51,642 nucleotides of DNA from Kiritimatiellia bacterium (lineage in GTDB: Bacteria; Verrucomicrobiota; Kiritimatiellia; RFP12; UBA1067). The translations under genes were made by a program, and so were the position numbers. This document shows positions 25,104 through 33,645 of this stretch, piece after piece. A model generated the notes under the pieces. The model searched no databases, was not told where the DNA came from, and saw only the letters and a program-made list of their open reading frames with translations. The stretch's first letter is position 1; each line of letters opens with the position of its first letter. Where the stretch lies: contig CAJGDE010000001.1 in NCBI GenBank assembly GCA_904502135.1, positions 1 through 51,642 of the forward strand, in the 5' to 3' direction.

Positions 25104-25999
25104 TAGCAGCGCTTCTTCTATCCCTTACAATAGCATATCCGCGCGCGGGGGCACGTCTGCCGTGCGTGGATTCATGTTATATGATAGGAGCTGTTGACAG
25201 GGGTGTTACGAATATTGTCGTTGGCGGACAGGACGTTCCTGTTTACAGAACGGGCGCGTGGGCTACGCTGGTAAATGTCAAAAGCGGCACGAATATTATA
25301 GATGTGGCTGGTAGCAACCATGTGTTTTATGTCGCAGAACCAAAAAAAACTTTGGCTTCGACCGCTCCCGCAAAGGTCAGGCAGTTTAAAAAGCTTCCGT
25401 ACGCTTCGGACGCCGCGCAGGAGATGCCTACCAACAAGGCGCCTTCCGAGATCGTCGTCGTCATAGATCCGGGCCACGGCGGATCTGACAGCGGAGCTTT
25501 GTCTCCTCATGCCCTAAAGGAGAAAGATTTTAACCTTAAGCTTTCAAAGGAGGTTGCGCTCGCTCTTGAAACACTTGGCTATAATGTGGTGATGACCCGC
25601 ACAAACGATGTTTCAGTAGGTCTTTACGATAGACCTAAAATAGCCCACGATGTCAAGGCTGACGCGTTCATTTCCATTCATTACAACGCGCCCGCCATAA
25701 ACCGCAACCCAAGAGATATTCGATATATGGCGGTATATGCTTGGAATGATATAGGCGTAAAACTCGCTAAATCTGTCAATGCGAAAATGGTTAAAGCCTG
25801 TTCGCCGGCATTGAGCAATAGCGGCGTAATAAAAGCGAATTTTGCGGTTATTCGCAATCCTCAGATACCAAGCTGTCTGATCGAGGCGGATTTCATGACT
25901 TCCCCTGAAGGCGAGGAGGCCGCCTTGGATTTGTCGTGGCGCAAAAAAATGGCTCGGGCGATAGCTGAAGGATTTGGTGATTGGGCACGAGGCAACTGA
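25100..25999 (+). CDS. N-acetylmuramoyl-L-alanine amidase (Amidase_3)
   Basis: Zinc amidase that cleaves the peptide from peptidoglycan glycan. Seen: IDPGHGGSDSGALS with the first zinc His, KEKDFNLKLSKEVA with the zinc Glu, ISIHYNAPA with the third His, and the catalytic Glu in PSCLIEADFMTSPEGE. The N-terminal 16 residues are hydrophobic and may be a signal peptide. Residues about 20-110 form a beta-rich N-terminal part I do not recognise. It overlaps the mutarotase stop (ATGA). Confidence 0.88.
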   Translation: MIAALLLSLTIAYPRAGARLPCVDSCYMIGAVDRGVTNIVVGGQDVPVYRTGAWATLVNVKSGTNIIDVAGSNHVFYVAEPKKTLASTAPAKVRQFKKLPYASDAAQEMPTNKAPSEIVVVIDPGHGGSDSGALSPHALKEKDFNLKLSKEVALALETLGYNVVMTRTNDVSVGLYDRPKIAHDVKADAFISIHYNAPAINRNPRDIRYMAVYAWNDIGVKLAKSVNAKMVKACSPALSNSGVIKANFAVIRNPQIPSCLIEADFMTSPEGEEAALDLSWRKKMARAIAEGFGDWARGN

Positions 26000-26012
26000 A
26001 AGAGTGGAAAAC

Positions 26013-26894
26013 ATGAATAACGAGAAGCATATTGATATACTGCGCTCGCAATTGCGCAATGAACTTACGGAGTCGGCCGTCTATTCAAAGCTGGCGTCGA
26101 TAGAGAAAAATCCGAAGAATCGTGAGATACTTCTTGCGATAAGCGCGGATGAGGCGTCGCACGCGCGGGTGATAGGCTCAATTCTTCAGTGCAAAGGCGA
26201 GCCTAACCGTCTGAAGGTTGCGTGGATTGTTCTTTGCGCAAAAGTTTTTGGGCTTACCTTCGTTCTGAAACTTATGGAAAGGGGCGAGGATTCGGCGGCG
26301 GATACATATCGCGAAGTGACTGAGTCTTATCCGCAGATTGCGGCGATAGCCCATGATGAGGAGCGCCATGAAAGTGAACTTATCGGTATGCTCGATGATG
26401 AGCGCCTGAAAAACATGGGAGCGATAGTTCTTGGCCTTAATGATGCTCTCGTTGAGCTCACTGGCGCTCTTGCCGGTTTTACGTTTGCAATTGGAAATCC
26501 GGTTAGAATCGCAAAGCTCGGCCTTATCACGGGGCTTGCGGCTTCTATGTCGATGGCGGCCTCCGCTTTTCTTTCCGCGAGAGCCGATGAGCAGGCAGGC
26601 AATACATCTGACGCCGATGAGGATGATTCTTCAGGCGCGGTAAAAACAGCTATCTATACGGGCGCGGCGTACGTGCTTACGGTATTTATTCTTGTAGCGC
26701 CATATGCGTTTTTCGCAAGCGCCACCATCGCGCTTGCAGTAATGCTTCTGCTCGCTTTCGGTATTATCGCCTTTTTCAATTTTTATTTAAGCGTCGCGAG
26801 AGAAACTTCTTTCCGCAGAGGGTTTTTCGTTATGGCGGGGATCTCAACTCTTGTCGCGCTTATATCCTACGGGTTCGGATATCTGCTTCGCTGA
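26013..26894 (+). CDS. MbfA-like ferritin/VIT1 membrane protein
   Basis: Residues about 5-135 form a ferritin-like (erythrin) four-helix domain with iron-ligand patterns ELTESAVY, ADEASHARV and HDEERHESEL. Residues about 140-293 form a VIT1/CCC1 transporter domain with GLNDALVELTGALAGFTFAI, an AASMSMAASAFLSARAD segment and three further hydrophobic helices. In Agrobacterium and Bradyrhizobium the MbfA proteins of this build export iron. The start at 26013 is favoured because an upstream in-frame ATG at 25974 lies inside the amidase gene. Confidence 0.85.
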   Translation: MNNEKHIDILRSQLRNELTESAVYSKLASIEKNPKNREILLAISADEASHARVIGSILQCKGEPNRLKVAWIVLCAKVFGLTFVLKLMERGEDSAADTYREVTESYPQIAAIAHDEERHESELIGMLDDERLKNMGAIVLGLNDALVELTGALAGFTFAIGNPVRIAKLGLITGLAASMSMAASAFLSARADEQAGNTSDADEDDSSGAVKTAIYTGAAYVLTVFILVAPYAFFASATIALAVMLLLAFGIIAFFNFYLSVARETSFRRGFFVMAGISTLVALISYGFGYLLR

Positions 26895-26908
26895 AGGCGT
26901 GGCTGTTA

Positions 26909-26917
26909 TGGTATAAT
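26909..26917 (+). promoter_or_regulatory. Extended -10 promoter of the galU-like gene, near-leaderless
   Basis: TGG-TATAAT (TATAAT 26912-26917). The predicted transcription start is 26924, two bases before the ATG at 26926. Confidence 0.7.
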
Positions 26918-26925
26918 TCAAGAAT

Positions 26926-27663
26926 ATGAAAGCGTTAATTCCAGCGGCAGGACTCGGAAGCAGGTTTTTGCCTGTTACAAGAGTGATACCTAAAGAAATG
27001 TTGCCTATCGGGGCGAAGCCGGCTCTTGAGCTTATAGTCGAGGAGGCGAAGGCCGCCGGGGCCGAGGAGATCGTCATCGTTATTTCTCCCGGAAAAGAAC
27101 TTATCCGCGAATACTTTAAGGACGATCCGTCAATTTCGTTTGAGTTGCAAACGGAGCAGAAGGGGCTCGGTCATGCCGTTTTTTGCGCGGCCGAAAGGTT
27201 TCGTGATGAGAAAGAGTGCGTTCTTGTTCTTCTTGGAGATGCGCTAGTGTCGGGATGTCAGGCGTCTAGCGAGATGGTCGCGATGTCAAAGGCGAACAAT
27301 GGCGCGGGAGTGATAGGCCTTGAGCGTGTGCCGGAGGAAATGGTGTCGCGCTATGGAATTGTAAAGCTTGACGATTCTGATAGTAAAGCGCCGCAAATAA
27401 CGGATATAGTGGAAAAGCCTTCCGTTGAAGAAGCCCCAAGCGACATGGCTGTTGCGGGGAGGTATCTGCTCGATCCGCAGATTTTTAAGCTTCTGGCCGA
27501 TCAGAAGACGGGCTACGGAGGAGAGATTCAGTTGACCGATGCGATCAGAAGGCTTCTTGAGAAAAAGAAGGTTCTTGGGTATGTCTACCCCGGAAAGCGA
27601 CATGATATCGGCAATCCCAAAGGATATTTCAAAACATTGGAGGCGATGAATGTTAACGGTTAA
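26926..27663 (+). CDS. GalU-like sugar-1-phosphate uridylyltransferase
   Basis: Nucleotidyltransferase of the GalU type, which joins UTP and glucose 1-phosphate. Seen: IPAAGLGSRFLPVTRVIPKE with the activating Lys, GLGHAVFCAAE, the metal-binding aspartate in LLGDALV, YGIVKLDD, VEKPSVEEAPSDMAVAGRY and GGEIQLTDAIRRLLEKKKV. At 245 residues it is about 50 shorter than E. coli GalU, missing an internal loop and the C-terminal helices. It overlaps by 14 bases a GHMP kinase that resembles glucuronokinase, so its substrate may be a uronic acid phosphate rather than glucose 1-phosphate. Confidence 0.85.
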   Translation: MKALIPAAGLGSRFLPVTRVIPKEMLPIGAKPALELIVEEAKAAGAEEIVIVISPGKELIREYFKDDPSISFELQTEQKGLGHAVFCAAERFRDEKECVLVLLGDALVSGCQASSEMVAMSKANNGAGVIGLERVPEEMVSRYGIVKLDDSDSKAPQITDIVEKPSVEEAPSDMAVAGRYLLDPQIFKLLADQKTGYGGEIQLTDAIRRLLEKKKVLGYVYPGKRHDIGNPKGYFKTLEAMNVNG

Positions 27664-28702
27664 CACACGCAGCTTCGCTCGCGCCGGCTTTCTCGGCAAT
27701 CCGTCGGATGGATATTTCGGCAAGACCATAAGTTTTTCATTTACCGAATTTTGCGTTGATCTGAAAATGTCCGAGAGCAATCGGCTTCGTTTTGTTCCGG
27801 GCGAGGTCGATGACGCGACTTTCGAGTCTCCCGAGGCTTTGGTCAGGGATTTAAGACTCTACGGCTATTACGGCGGAATAAGAATGCTCAAGGCTGTGGC
27901 GAAATTATTTTTTGAGTATTGCTTTGAAAAAGGCATCGAAATCGAAAAGCGCAATTTCACCGTTGAATACAAGATAAACATTCCGCGCCTTGTCGGGATG
28001 AGCGGCTCAAGCGCGATATGTTCGGCGATGTTAAAAGCGCTTCAGAAATTTTACAATGTCACCATTCCGCTTGAGATTGCCCCGACAATCTGCATGGAGG
28101 CAGAAAGGGATGAGCTCGGAATAGCCTGCGGCCTGCAGGATCGTGTTGCGCAGATATATAACGGGCTTACCTTTATGGATTTCAACCGCGAGCTCGTCGA
28201 GGCGACAGGACACGGCAGGTATGAGAGATTAGATGCAGGCCTTTTGAAAAATCTCTATATAGCCTATGATCCTAATAGGGCAGAAGAGAGCGGAAAGGCG
28301 CACAAGAAGGTCAAGCAGCGTTTTCAGAATAACGACCGCGATGTGATCGGCGCCATGAGCGAATTTGCCGATATCGCCCAAAAGGGCCGTGATGCGCTTG
28401 TGTCTGGGCGATTCGATGAGATTGCGGGATTGATCAATGCGAATTTTGATCTTAGAGATAAGATCTTCAATGTCGCAGAAGAGAACCGCAGGATGGTTAT
28501 GGCGGCAAGAGAGGTCGGAGCCTCTGCTAAGTTCGCGGGCTCGGGCGGCACAATCGTCGGGACATACGGGGATGAAGCACAGTACAAGATGCTTGTCGAG
28601 AAACTCGCTCTGATAGGTTGCCGGACACTGAAGCCCGTTATCGCCAGCAATGAAGACGAGACGGCGCAGATCGTCTCTCAAGATGGATGGAGAAATTCGT
28701 AA
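27650..28702 (+). CDS. GHMP kinase, glucuronokinase-like
   Basis: Small-molecule kinase of the GHMP superfamily, 350 residues. Seen: FARAGFLGNPSDGYFGKTIS at residues 9-28, close to the N-terminus I recall for plant glucuronokinase; the phosphate loop PRLVGMSGSSAICSAML; the conserved ERDELGIACGLQDRV; and the third motif KFAGSGGTIVGTY. Plant glucuronokinase phosphorylates D-glucuronate at C1, and the product is turned into UDP-glucuronate by a UTP-dependent transferase. The gene upstream encodes such a transferase fold. GGAGG at 27640-27644 sets the start. Mevalonate or heptose kinases are weaker alternatives. Confidence 0.75.
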   Translation: MLTVNTRSFARAGFLGNPSDGYFGKTISFSFTEFCVDLKMSESNRLRFVPGEVDDATFESPEALVRDLRLYGYYGGIRMLKAVAKLFFEYCFEKGIEIEKRNFTVEYKINIPRLVGMSGSSAICSAMLKALQKFYNVTIPLEIAPTICMEAERDELGIACGLQDRVAQIYNGLTFMDFNRELVEATGHGRYERLDAGLLKNLYIAYDPNRAEESGKAHKKVKQRFQNNDRDVIGAMSEFADIAQKGRDALVSGRFDEIAGLINANFDLRDKIFNVAEENRRMVMAAREVGASAKFAGSGGTIVGTYGDEAQYKMLVEKLALIGCRTLKPVIASNEDETAQIVSQDGWRNS

Positions 28703-28719
28703 GCTCTAAGACCATGGAG

Positions 28720-28748
28720 TTGTCAAGTCGGACGCATTAGTGTATAAT
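28720..28748 (+). promoter_or_regulatory. Sigma-70-type promoter of the zinc-ribbon gene
   Basis: TTGTCA (28720-28725), a 17-base spacer, TATAAT (28743-28748). Start of transcription about 28755, giving a 21-nt leader with GGGAGA at 28761-28766 as ribosome binding site. Confidence 0.75.
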
Positions 28749-28775
28749 AATTGACACATAGGGAGATACAAATTT

Positions 28776-29162
28776 ATGTTTGATGAAACGTTGCATAATG
28801 AGAATGTGTCTGACGAGGCTGTTGACACTCAACTTGCAGACGATGTTGAAATCCGCGATACGGATATAGTCTTTGACTGTCCCCATTGCGGAAAAAACCT
28901 CGTCATCGACTATCGCGGAGCGGGTTTGCAGATCAATTGCAGCCAATGCGGGGAAGGGGTTTTAGTTCCGATTCCTGATGGAATGCAGCTTAACGATCTC
29001 GATCTTGATCCCGGAGAGATTTTAAAACAGCTTTTTGCAACGCGCCGCAATTACCAGAAATCGGAGCTTCGCGTTAGAGCTCTTAAAGAAAGACTTCTTC
29101 GTCTTCAAGAAGCTCTTGGCGTTATGCAGGATGTTGTTGCAGAGGGGCTTAGCGAGTTGTGA
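28776..29162 (+). CDS. Zinc-ribbon protein of unknown function
   Basis: 128 residues. The first 30 are acidic, then one zinc ribbon, CPHCGKNLVIDYRGAGLQIN followed by CSQCG, spans about residues 35-60. The C-terminal half (about 85-128) is a charged helix that could form a coiled coil (SELRVRALKERLLRLQEALG). I do not recognise a named family; such ribbons often occur in small regulatory or scaffold proteins of PVC bacteria. It overlaps the next gene by four bases (GTGA), so the two are cotranscribed. Confidence 0.75.
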   Translation: MFDETLHNENVSDEAVDTQLADDVEIRDTDIVFDCPHCGKNLVIDYRGAGLQINCSQCGEGVLVPIPDGMQLNDLDLDPGEILKQLFATRRNYQKSELRVRALKERLLRLQEALGVMQDVVAEGLSEL

Positions 29163-29785
29163 GTGCTCAGTCGGCGATAGTCAATGTATTGACGTTTCTG
29201 CGTGTGCCGCTTGTGCTTGCGTGGCTCGCTTTTGCCGTGGCGCAAGAATATCGCGGCGGGTTCTGGCTCGGTTTTGGGGCGATCGTCGCTATGTTCCTTT
29301 CGGGGATAACCGATCTATTTGACGGTATGCTCGCCAGACGCTGGAAGGTCGTTTCCACTTTGGGCAAGATGGCCGATCCTCTGATGGATAAGATCTTCTA
29401 TGTAGTAACGTTCCCATCTCTCATTTGGCAGATTGCGCGCCAAGGGCAGTCGGATGTACACGCCATGGTGATGCTCGCCTTTACGATCCTTTATCTCTCC
29501 CGTGACATGTGGGTTACATTCATCCGCAGCGTGGGGGCGATGTACGGGGCGGATGTCGCGGCGATGTATCTCGGCAAGGTGCGAACAGCTCTTTCGTTTC
29601 CGTGCGCCGGCTGGACTTATATGTATCTTGCGTTTCACGCGATGGTGCCGCAATCATGGGATTTTCCGTGGCTTATGAGCTGCTTCGTCTTTGAAGGGTT
29701 TATGATTCTAATTACAATCATAACGCTTTTTACGTACACAAAGGCTTATTTGCCGTATCTAAAAAAGGCACTTGCGCAGAAATGA
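29159..29785 (+). CDS. CDP-alcohol phosphatidyltransferase
   Basis: Membrane phospholipid synthase, 208 residues. The family motif is complete: DGMLARRWKVVSTLGKMADP followed by LMDK, giving DGxxARxxxxxSxxGxxxDxxxD. Six hydrophobic segments are visible. The N-terminal IVNVLTFLRVPLVLAWLAF resembles phosphatidylglycerophosphate synthase (PgsA), but the alcohol acceptor cannot be assigned firmly. The start is GTG at 29159. Confidence 0.85.
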   Translation: MSAQSAIVNVLTFLRVPLVLAWLAFAVAQEYRGGFWLGFGAIVAMFLSGITDLFDGMLARRWKVVSTLGKMADPLMDKIFYVVTFPSLIWQIARQGQSDVHAMVMLAFTILYLSRDMWVTFIRSVGAMYGADVAAMYLGKVRTALSFPCAGWTYMYLAFHAMVPQSWDFPWLMSCFVFEGFMILITIITLFTYTKAYLPYLKKALAQK

Positions 29786-29800
29786 AAACTGTGCGATAAT
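29772..29800 (+). promoter_or_regulatory. Promoter of the prepilin gene
   Basis: TTGCGC (29772-29777), a 17-base spacer and an extended -10 TGC-GATAAT (GATAAT 29795-29800). The -35 lies within the last codons of the phosphatidyltransferase gene. The predicted start is about 29807 with a 30-nt leader and AAAGG at 29821-29825. Confidence 0.65.
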
Positions 29801-29836
29801 ATACATATACAAAACCATACAAAAGGTAGATTAACT

Positions 29837-30565
29837 ATGAACAAAAAAAATAAAGGTTTTACGCTCGTTGAGCTTCTCGTCGTTATCGGTATTCTCGGTA
29901 TTTTGATGGGCGCTCTCTTCCCGGCCATTTCTTCGGCTATGCTTTCTGCGAACACTTCCGCCATGTCAATGCGCGGCCGCAATCTTTTTGTTGCCATCAC
30001 TCAGACCAATACTGATCGTGAAGGCGCGGGCCTTCAGGCTGTTTGGCCTCAGCAGGATACCGACGGACTTGACGATGAAGATAAGAAGGTTATCGGCGCT
30101 ACGAGTTCGACCGACTTCTTTAAATATCTCTTTGACCTCGAAACCGAGGCCCAGAACCGCAAGGCGTTCGTAGATGTCGATATCAGCACGCTTTCCGGCG
30201 GCGGTGTTCCCGGCATGTCGAACAATCAGCTTGAGAAGAAGAATGTCGCTTGGCTTGTCACGCAGAATGTCCAGAGCGAGATTTCTGATGTCATTCCTGT
30301 TTTAGTTTCTCGCAACGTAGACTTCAACTCTCTTAACTCGGAGCTTGCCAGCTATGACGGCACTAAAACTACCGAGATTGAGTGCGGTAAGGCTGGTGGT
30401 CAGTACACTTCGACGCCTTTCGGCAACAAGGCTTGGATTCTTATCCGCAAGGGCGGCGCCGCTCAGGTCATCAAGGCTAAGTATTCCCGCCTTAACGTAA
30501 TCTTCAACAAGCAGAGCTTTGATAACTCTGCTCTTGAAAATCAGCTTAAGATTCTCCAGCTTTAA
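29837..30565 (+). CDS. Type IV prepilin-like (pseudopilin) protein
   Basis: 242 residues. The class III signal sequence MNKKNKG is followed by FTLVELLVVIGILGILMGAL, with Glu5 of the mature protein, so a prepilin peptidase should cleave before Phe8. After the N-terminal helix the rest is a globular domain without a family I recognise. It has its own promoter and no pilus genes beside it. PVC bacteria often have many dispersed genes of this kind. Confidence 0.88.
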   Translation: MNKKNKGFTLVELLVVIGILGILMGALFPAISSAMLSANTSAMSMRGRNLFVAITQTNTDREGAGLQAVWPQQDTDGLDDEDKKVIGATSSTDFFKYLFDLETEAQNRKAFVDVDISTLSGGGVPGMSNNQLEKKNVAWLVTQNVQSEISDVIPVLVSRNVDFNSLNSELASYDGTKTTEIECGKAGGQYTSTPFGNKAWILIRKGGAAQVIKAKYSRLNVIFNKQSFDNSALENQLKILQL

Positions 30566-30566
30566 T

Positions 30567-32726
30567 TTGACAGTTTCTGTAGCCATAGATTTAGCGCTCG
30601 ATAAACTCTTTACATACGAGATTCCGAGCGACTTAGAAAAGAAGCTGACCGTCGGTCAGCTTCTTTGTGTTCCGTTCGGCCATCGTGAAGCGCGAGGGTT
30701 TGCGATGGCTATTTCCGATCAAGTCAACGAGCAGAGTTCTTATAAGCTTAAGTGTGTATCGTCCATTGTTGATGAAATCCCATTTTTTTCGCCTGTTCTT
30801 TTAGATCTCATAAAGCGCGTAGCGATATATACGGCAAGCCCGATTGAGACGGTTTTAAAAACAGCTCTTCCATCTGCCGTCATAAAGAAAAATGCTCATG
30901 CTAAAGAACTTCTCTTTGTTGAGCCGAACGAGAGCGGAGATATCACGCAGCTGACAAAACGTCAGCTTTGGATTTATGAGCAGGTTGTTCGTCTTAAGGG
31001 CGGGTGGCTAAATCAGCTTTCGCAGGAGCTTAAAACGACAAACTCTACTATCAAGGCGCTGGCTGAAAAAGGCGTTCTTTCTGTTGCGCCTAAAGCCAAA
31101 CGGCGAGACCCTCTTCTGTCGCGACGCATTTTACCGACAAAGCCGCTCGAACTTAATGACGGGCAGTCTAAGGCGCTTGACGCCGTTTTGTGCTCAACAA
31201 AGCCCTTGCTTCTGCATGGAGTGACCGGGTCGGGAAAAACCGAGGTATATCTTCAGGCGATCGCTTCCGAGCTGAAGCGCGGTCGTGGCGCGATAGTTAT
31301 GGTGCCGGAAATATCGCTTACCCCTCAGACCGTTCAGCGTTTCGCTTCGCGCTTCGGCTCAAAGGTTGCCGTTCTACATTCGGCGCTTTCCGACGGAGAG
31401 CGGTATGATGAGTGGCACAGGATTCGCAGCGGCGAGGCGCAGGTTGTCATCGGTCCTCGAAGCGCCGTGTGGGCGCCAGTAAAGAATCTGGGGCTTATTG
31501 TCGTTGACGAAGAGCACGATTCAAGTTACAAGCAGGATACCTCACCACGCTATAACGCGAGGGATGTAGCGGTTTTGCGCGCACAGCTTGAAGGCGCTAA
31601 GGTTGTTTTAGGCTCTGCAACGCCAAGTTTGGAGAGTTGGAACAATTCCCTTTCAGGTAAATATGCCATAGTCTCTATGAAAGATCGCGCAGGAGCCGGG
31701 ACTTTACCGCTTATCAGGCTCGTTGATATGTCATGCTCGCAGAAGGGTATATATTCAAAAGATCTTCTTGATGCCATTAAACTCAGGCTTGAGCGCTCCG
31801 AACAGACGATCTTGTTTCTTAATAGGCGCGGCTACAGCCCGAGCGTTGTTTGCGACGGATGCAATAGCGCCATAGAGTGTCCAGATTGCGCGGTTGCCTA
31901 TACATACCATGAGGCCGATAAATGCCTTAGATGTCACATATGCGGCAGGTGGATTATGATGCCCGAGAAGTGCTCCTTATGCGGAGATCGTTCATTTACG
32001 TATAAAGGCATAGGCACCCAGCGCGCGGAGGCGGCTCTTAAGACGTGCTTTCCTCATGCAAGAGTTCTGCGCATGGACGCAGATTCGACAAGCCGCAAAA
32101 ATTCGCATGATGATATTTTAGGCTCTTTCAGGATGCGCGAGGCAGATGTTCTTATAGGCACGCAAATGATAGCCAAAGGACTTGATTTCCCGAATGTGAC
32201 TTTGGTTGGGGTTTTGAATGCTGACAGATCATTGCAAATGCCGGACTTTAGGGCCGCGGAGAGGACTTTTCAGCTTTTGCAGCAAGTTGCCGGTCGCGCC
32301 GGCCGATCTGAGCTGCCCGGAGAAGTTTTTATACAGACGTACGATATTTCATGCGAGGTTATAAGAATGGCATCTCGTGGTGACTTCGAGGCGTTTGCTG
32401 CAGAAGAGCTTGCCTGCCGCCGCGAGCTTTGGTATCCGCCGTATTGCCATTTGGCGCTTATTAATTTGAGATCAAAAGATTCCTCTTTGGTTGCACGCTG
32501 GTCGCTTATGTATTCTCAGTCGCTGCAGAAGGTTAAGGGTATAAAAGTCGGCGAGGCGGTTCCAGCGGCGATAGAAAGAGCGGACGGGTGGCATCGTTGG
32601 CAGATAATAGTCAGAGCCGCCAATGCTAGTTCAATCGTCAAGGCGTGGAAGTGGCTTCTTAAAGAGCGCCCTTGCCCGCCGGCGCTTATATCTTCAATAG
32701 ATATAGATGCGCTTAATATGATGTAA
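30567..32726 (+). CDS. priA: Primosomal replication restart helicase PriA
   Basis: Helicase that reloads the replisome at stalled forks. Seen: an N-terminal 3'-DNA-binding domain (VAIDLALDKLFTYEIP), Walker A GVTGSGKTEVYLQ, Walker B VVDEEHDSSYKQD, GSATPSLESWN, the zinc-binding cysteines (CDGC, CPDC, CLRCHIC, CSLCG) and the C-terminal helicase motifs IGTQMIAKGLDFPNVTLVG and QVAGRAGRS. TTG at 30567, two bases after the prepilin stop, gives the normal N-terminus and 719 residues. An ATG at 30519 would overlap the prepilin gene by 47 bases. No ribosome binding site is seen at the TTG, so the start is provisional. Confidence 0.92.
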   Translation: MTVSVAIDLALDKLFTYEIPSDLEKKLTVGQLLCVPFGHREARGFAMAISDQVNEQSSYKLKCVSSIVDEIPFFSPVLLDLIKRVAIYTASPIETVLKTALPSAVIKKNAHAKELLFVEPNESGDITQLTKRQLWIYEQVVRLKGGWLNQLSQELKTTNSTIKALAEKGVLSVAPKAKRRDPLLSRRILPTKPLELNDGQSKALDAVLCSTKPLLLHGVTGSGKTEVYLQAIASELKRGRGAIVMVPEISLTPQTVQRFASRFGSKVAVLHSALSDGERYDEWHRIRSGEAQVVIGPRSAVWAPVKNLGLIVVDEEHDSSYKQDTSPRYNARDVAVLRAQLEGAKVVLGSATPSLESWNNSLSGKYAIVSMKDRAGAGTLPLIRLVDMSCSQKGIYSKDLLDAIKLRLERSEQTILFLNRRGYSPSVVCDGCNSAIECPDCAVAYTYHEADKCLRCHICGRWIMMPEKCSLCGDRSFTYKGIGTQRAEAALKTCFPHARVLRMDADSTSRKNSHDDILGSFRMREADVLIGTQMIAKGLDFPNVTLVGVLNADRSLQMPDFRAAERTFQLLQQVAGRAGRSELPGEVFIQTYDISCEVIRMASRGDFEAFAAEELACRRELWYPPYCHLALINLRSKDSSLVARWSLMYSQSLQKVKGIKVGEAVPAAIERADGWHRWQIIVRAANASSIVKAWKWLLKERPCPPALISSIDIDALNMM

Positions 32727-32757
32727 ACGGCTTAGTTCCTGTAATCAGGCGCCGTTT
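32725..32757. terminator. Convergent terminator between priA and the sigma-like gene
   Basis: AAACGGC (32725-32731) pairs with GCCGTTT (32751-32757), and CCTG/CAGG (32738-32741 with 32746-32749) pair inside it. T and A runs are short, so it is moderate. It overlaps the last codons of both genes. Confidence 0.55.
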
Positions 32758-33329
32758 TCGTGTTTGACCCACGCTTCGCGCATGAATTTGATGTTGCGCG
32801 AGAAAATCTGGTCGACATTTGCCGCCGATGATATGTCGAGAAAATCCTTAACCTCTTCGCTCGAAAGATGAAATCTCGTTTTGAGCAGATGCACGTACGC
32901 GCGTTCAGGGTCTTTGTTCCAGAGGTCTTTCAGGCAGATATGCGTCATCTTCCACACTTCATTGTGCTTAATGTCTTTGCCCGCCTGAACAGGTATTTCA
33001 AGAGCTGCAGCTTCCCCGTCGCTGTGATATGCATTCTCGATAGATATTTCGCCGCGCACGGAAGCCTTGGCATTAAGAACATATCCCCGCACATATCTTT
33101 TCAGCCATCCTTGAAAACTGCCTTCACCTCTGTAGAGATTGATTTTTCCGCGGCCGATCATCTCTTCGTAGAGCATGCTTAACAAATCGGTGTCTGTGAG
33201 CGAATAGCGCTTCATCATCTCGGCGGATCTCAGTGATTTTGATTCCGGCTTGATTACTTTGTCCCACACAAGCTTCCAGCCTGTATCATCCTGGCTCTTT
33301 ACGAGCTCAAACCATTCGTTGTCTGTCAT
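32745..33329 (-). CDS. Sigma-factor-like (ECF-type) protein, divergent
   Basis: 194 residues. Residues about 45-90 resemble sigma region 2: DLLSMLYEEMIGRGK, then YRGEGSFQGWLKRYVRGYVL, the FxxWLxxyxRxyvl pattern of extracytoplasmic-function sigma factors. The C-terminal part (about 145-190) resembles a region-4 helix-turn-helix (YVHLLKTRFHLSSEEVKDFL). Both are weak matches made by eye. The start at 33329 forms an ATGA overlap with the upstream stop; an ATG at 33380 would overlap by 55 bases. It lies third in the der operon behind a 105-residue unknown protein. Confidence 0.6.
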   Translation of the reverse strand: MTDNEWFELVKSQDDTGWKLVWDKVIKPESKSLRSAEMMKRYSLTDTDLLSMLYEEMIGRGKINLYRGEGSFQGWLKRYVRGYVLNAKASVRGEISIENAYHSDGEAAALEIPVQAGKDIKHNEVWKMTHICLKDLWNKDPERAYVHLLKTRFHLSSEEVKDFLDISSAANVDQIFSRNIKFMREAWVKHENGA

Positions 33330-33643
33330 GCGAACGTAAGATCTCCCGGTATCGGCGGAAAGCCTTTTCTGTGAAGCCAAATGGCGCGATCGTGCTTGCC
33401 GGCGATAAAATCTGCGTATGATATTTTTGCTAAACCGTCATTTACGGCGAGCATCTGGCCGGCAAATTCAAAAACGCCTTTTTTTACAGCCTCGCCTTCA
33501 CCGTCATGAACTTCAATATCGAGTACGGAGGAGCTATCTTCGCCGCCTTTGAAATTGAGTTTTGCCGACCAGCGCATTTTCATTTCGTGCGCCGGGAACG
33601 AGACGAAAACGAATGAAAGAGGTTTGTCAGAGGGCGTTCTCAT
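33326..33643 (-). CDS. Hypothetical protein, 105 residues
   Basis: I do not recognise this protein. It has no signal peptide or membrane segment. The sequence is mixed alpha/beta with an acidic middle (SSSVLDIEVHDGEGEAVKKG) that reads as beta strands. It starts three bases after the der stop and overlaps the sigma-like gene by four bases, so translation of the two is probably coupled. A role as an anti-sigma or partner of the sigma-like protein is only a guess from that coupling. Confidence 0.7.
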   Translation of the reverse strand: MRTPSDKPLSFVFVSFPAHEMKMRWSAKLNFKGGEDSSSVLDIEVHDGEGEAVKKGVFEFAGQMLAVNDGLAKISYADFIAGKHDRAIWLHRKGFPPIPGDLTFA

Positions 33644-33645
33644 TT

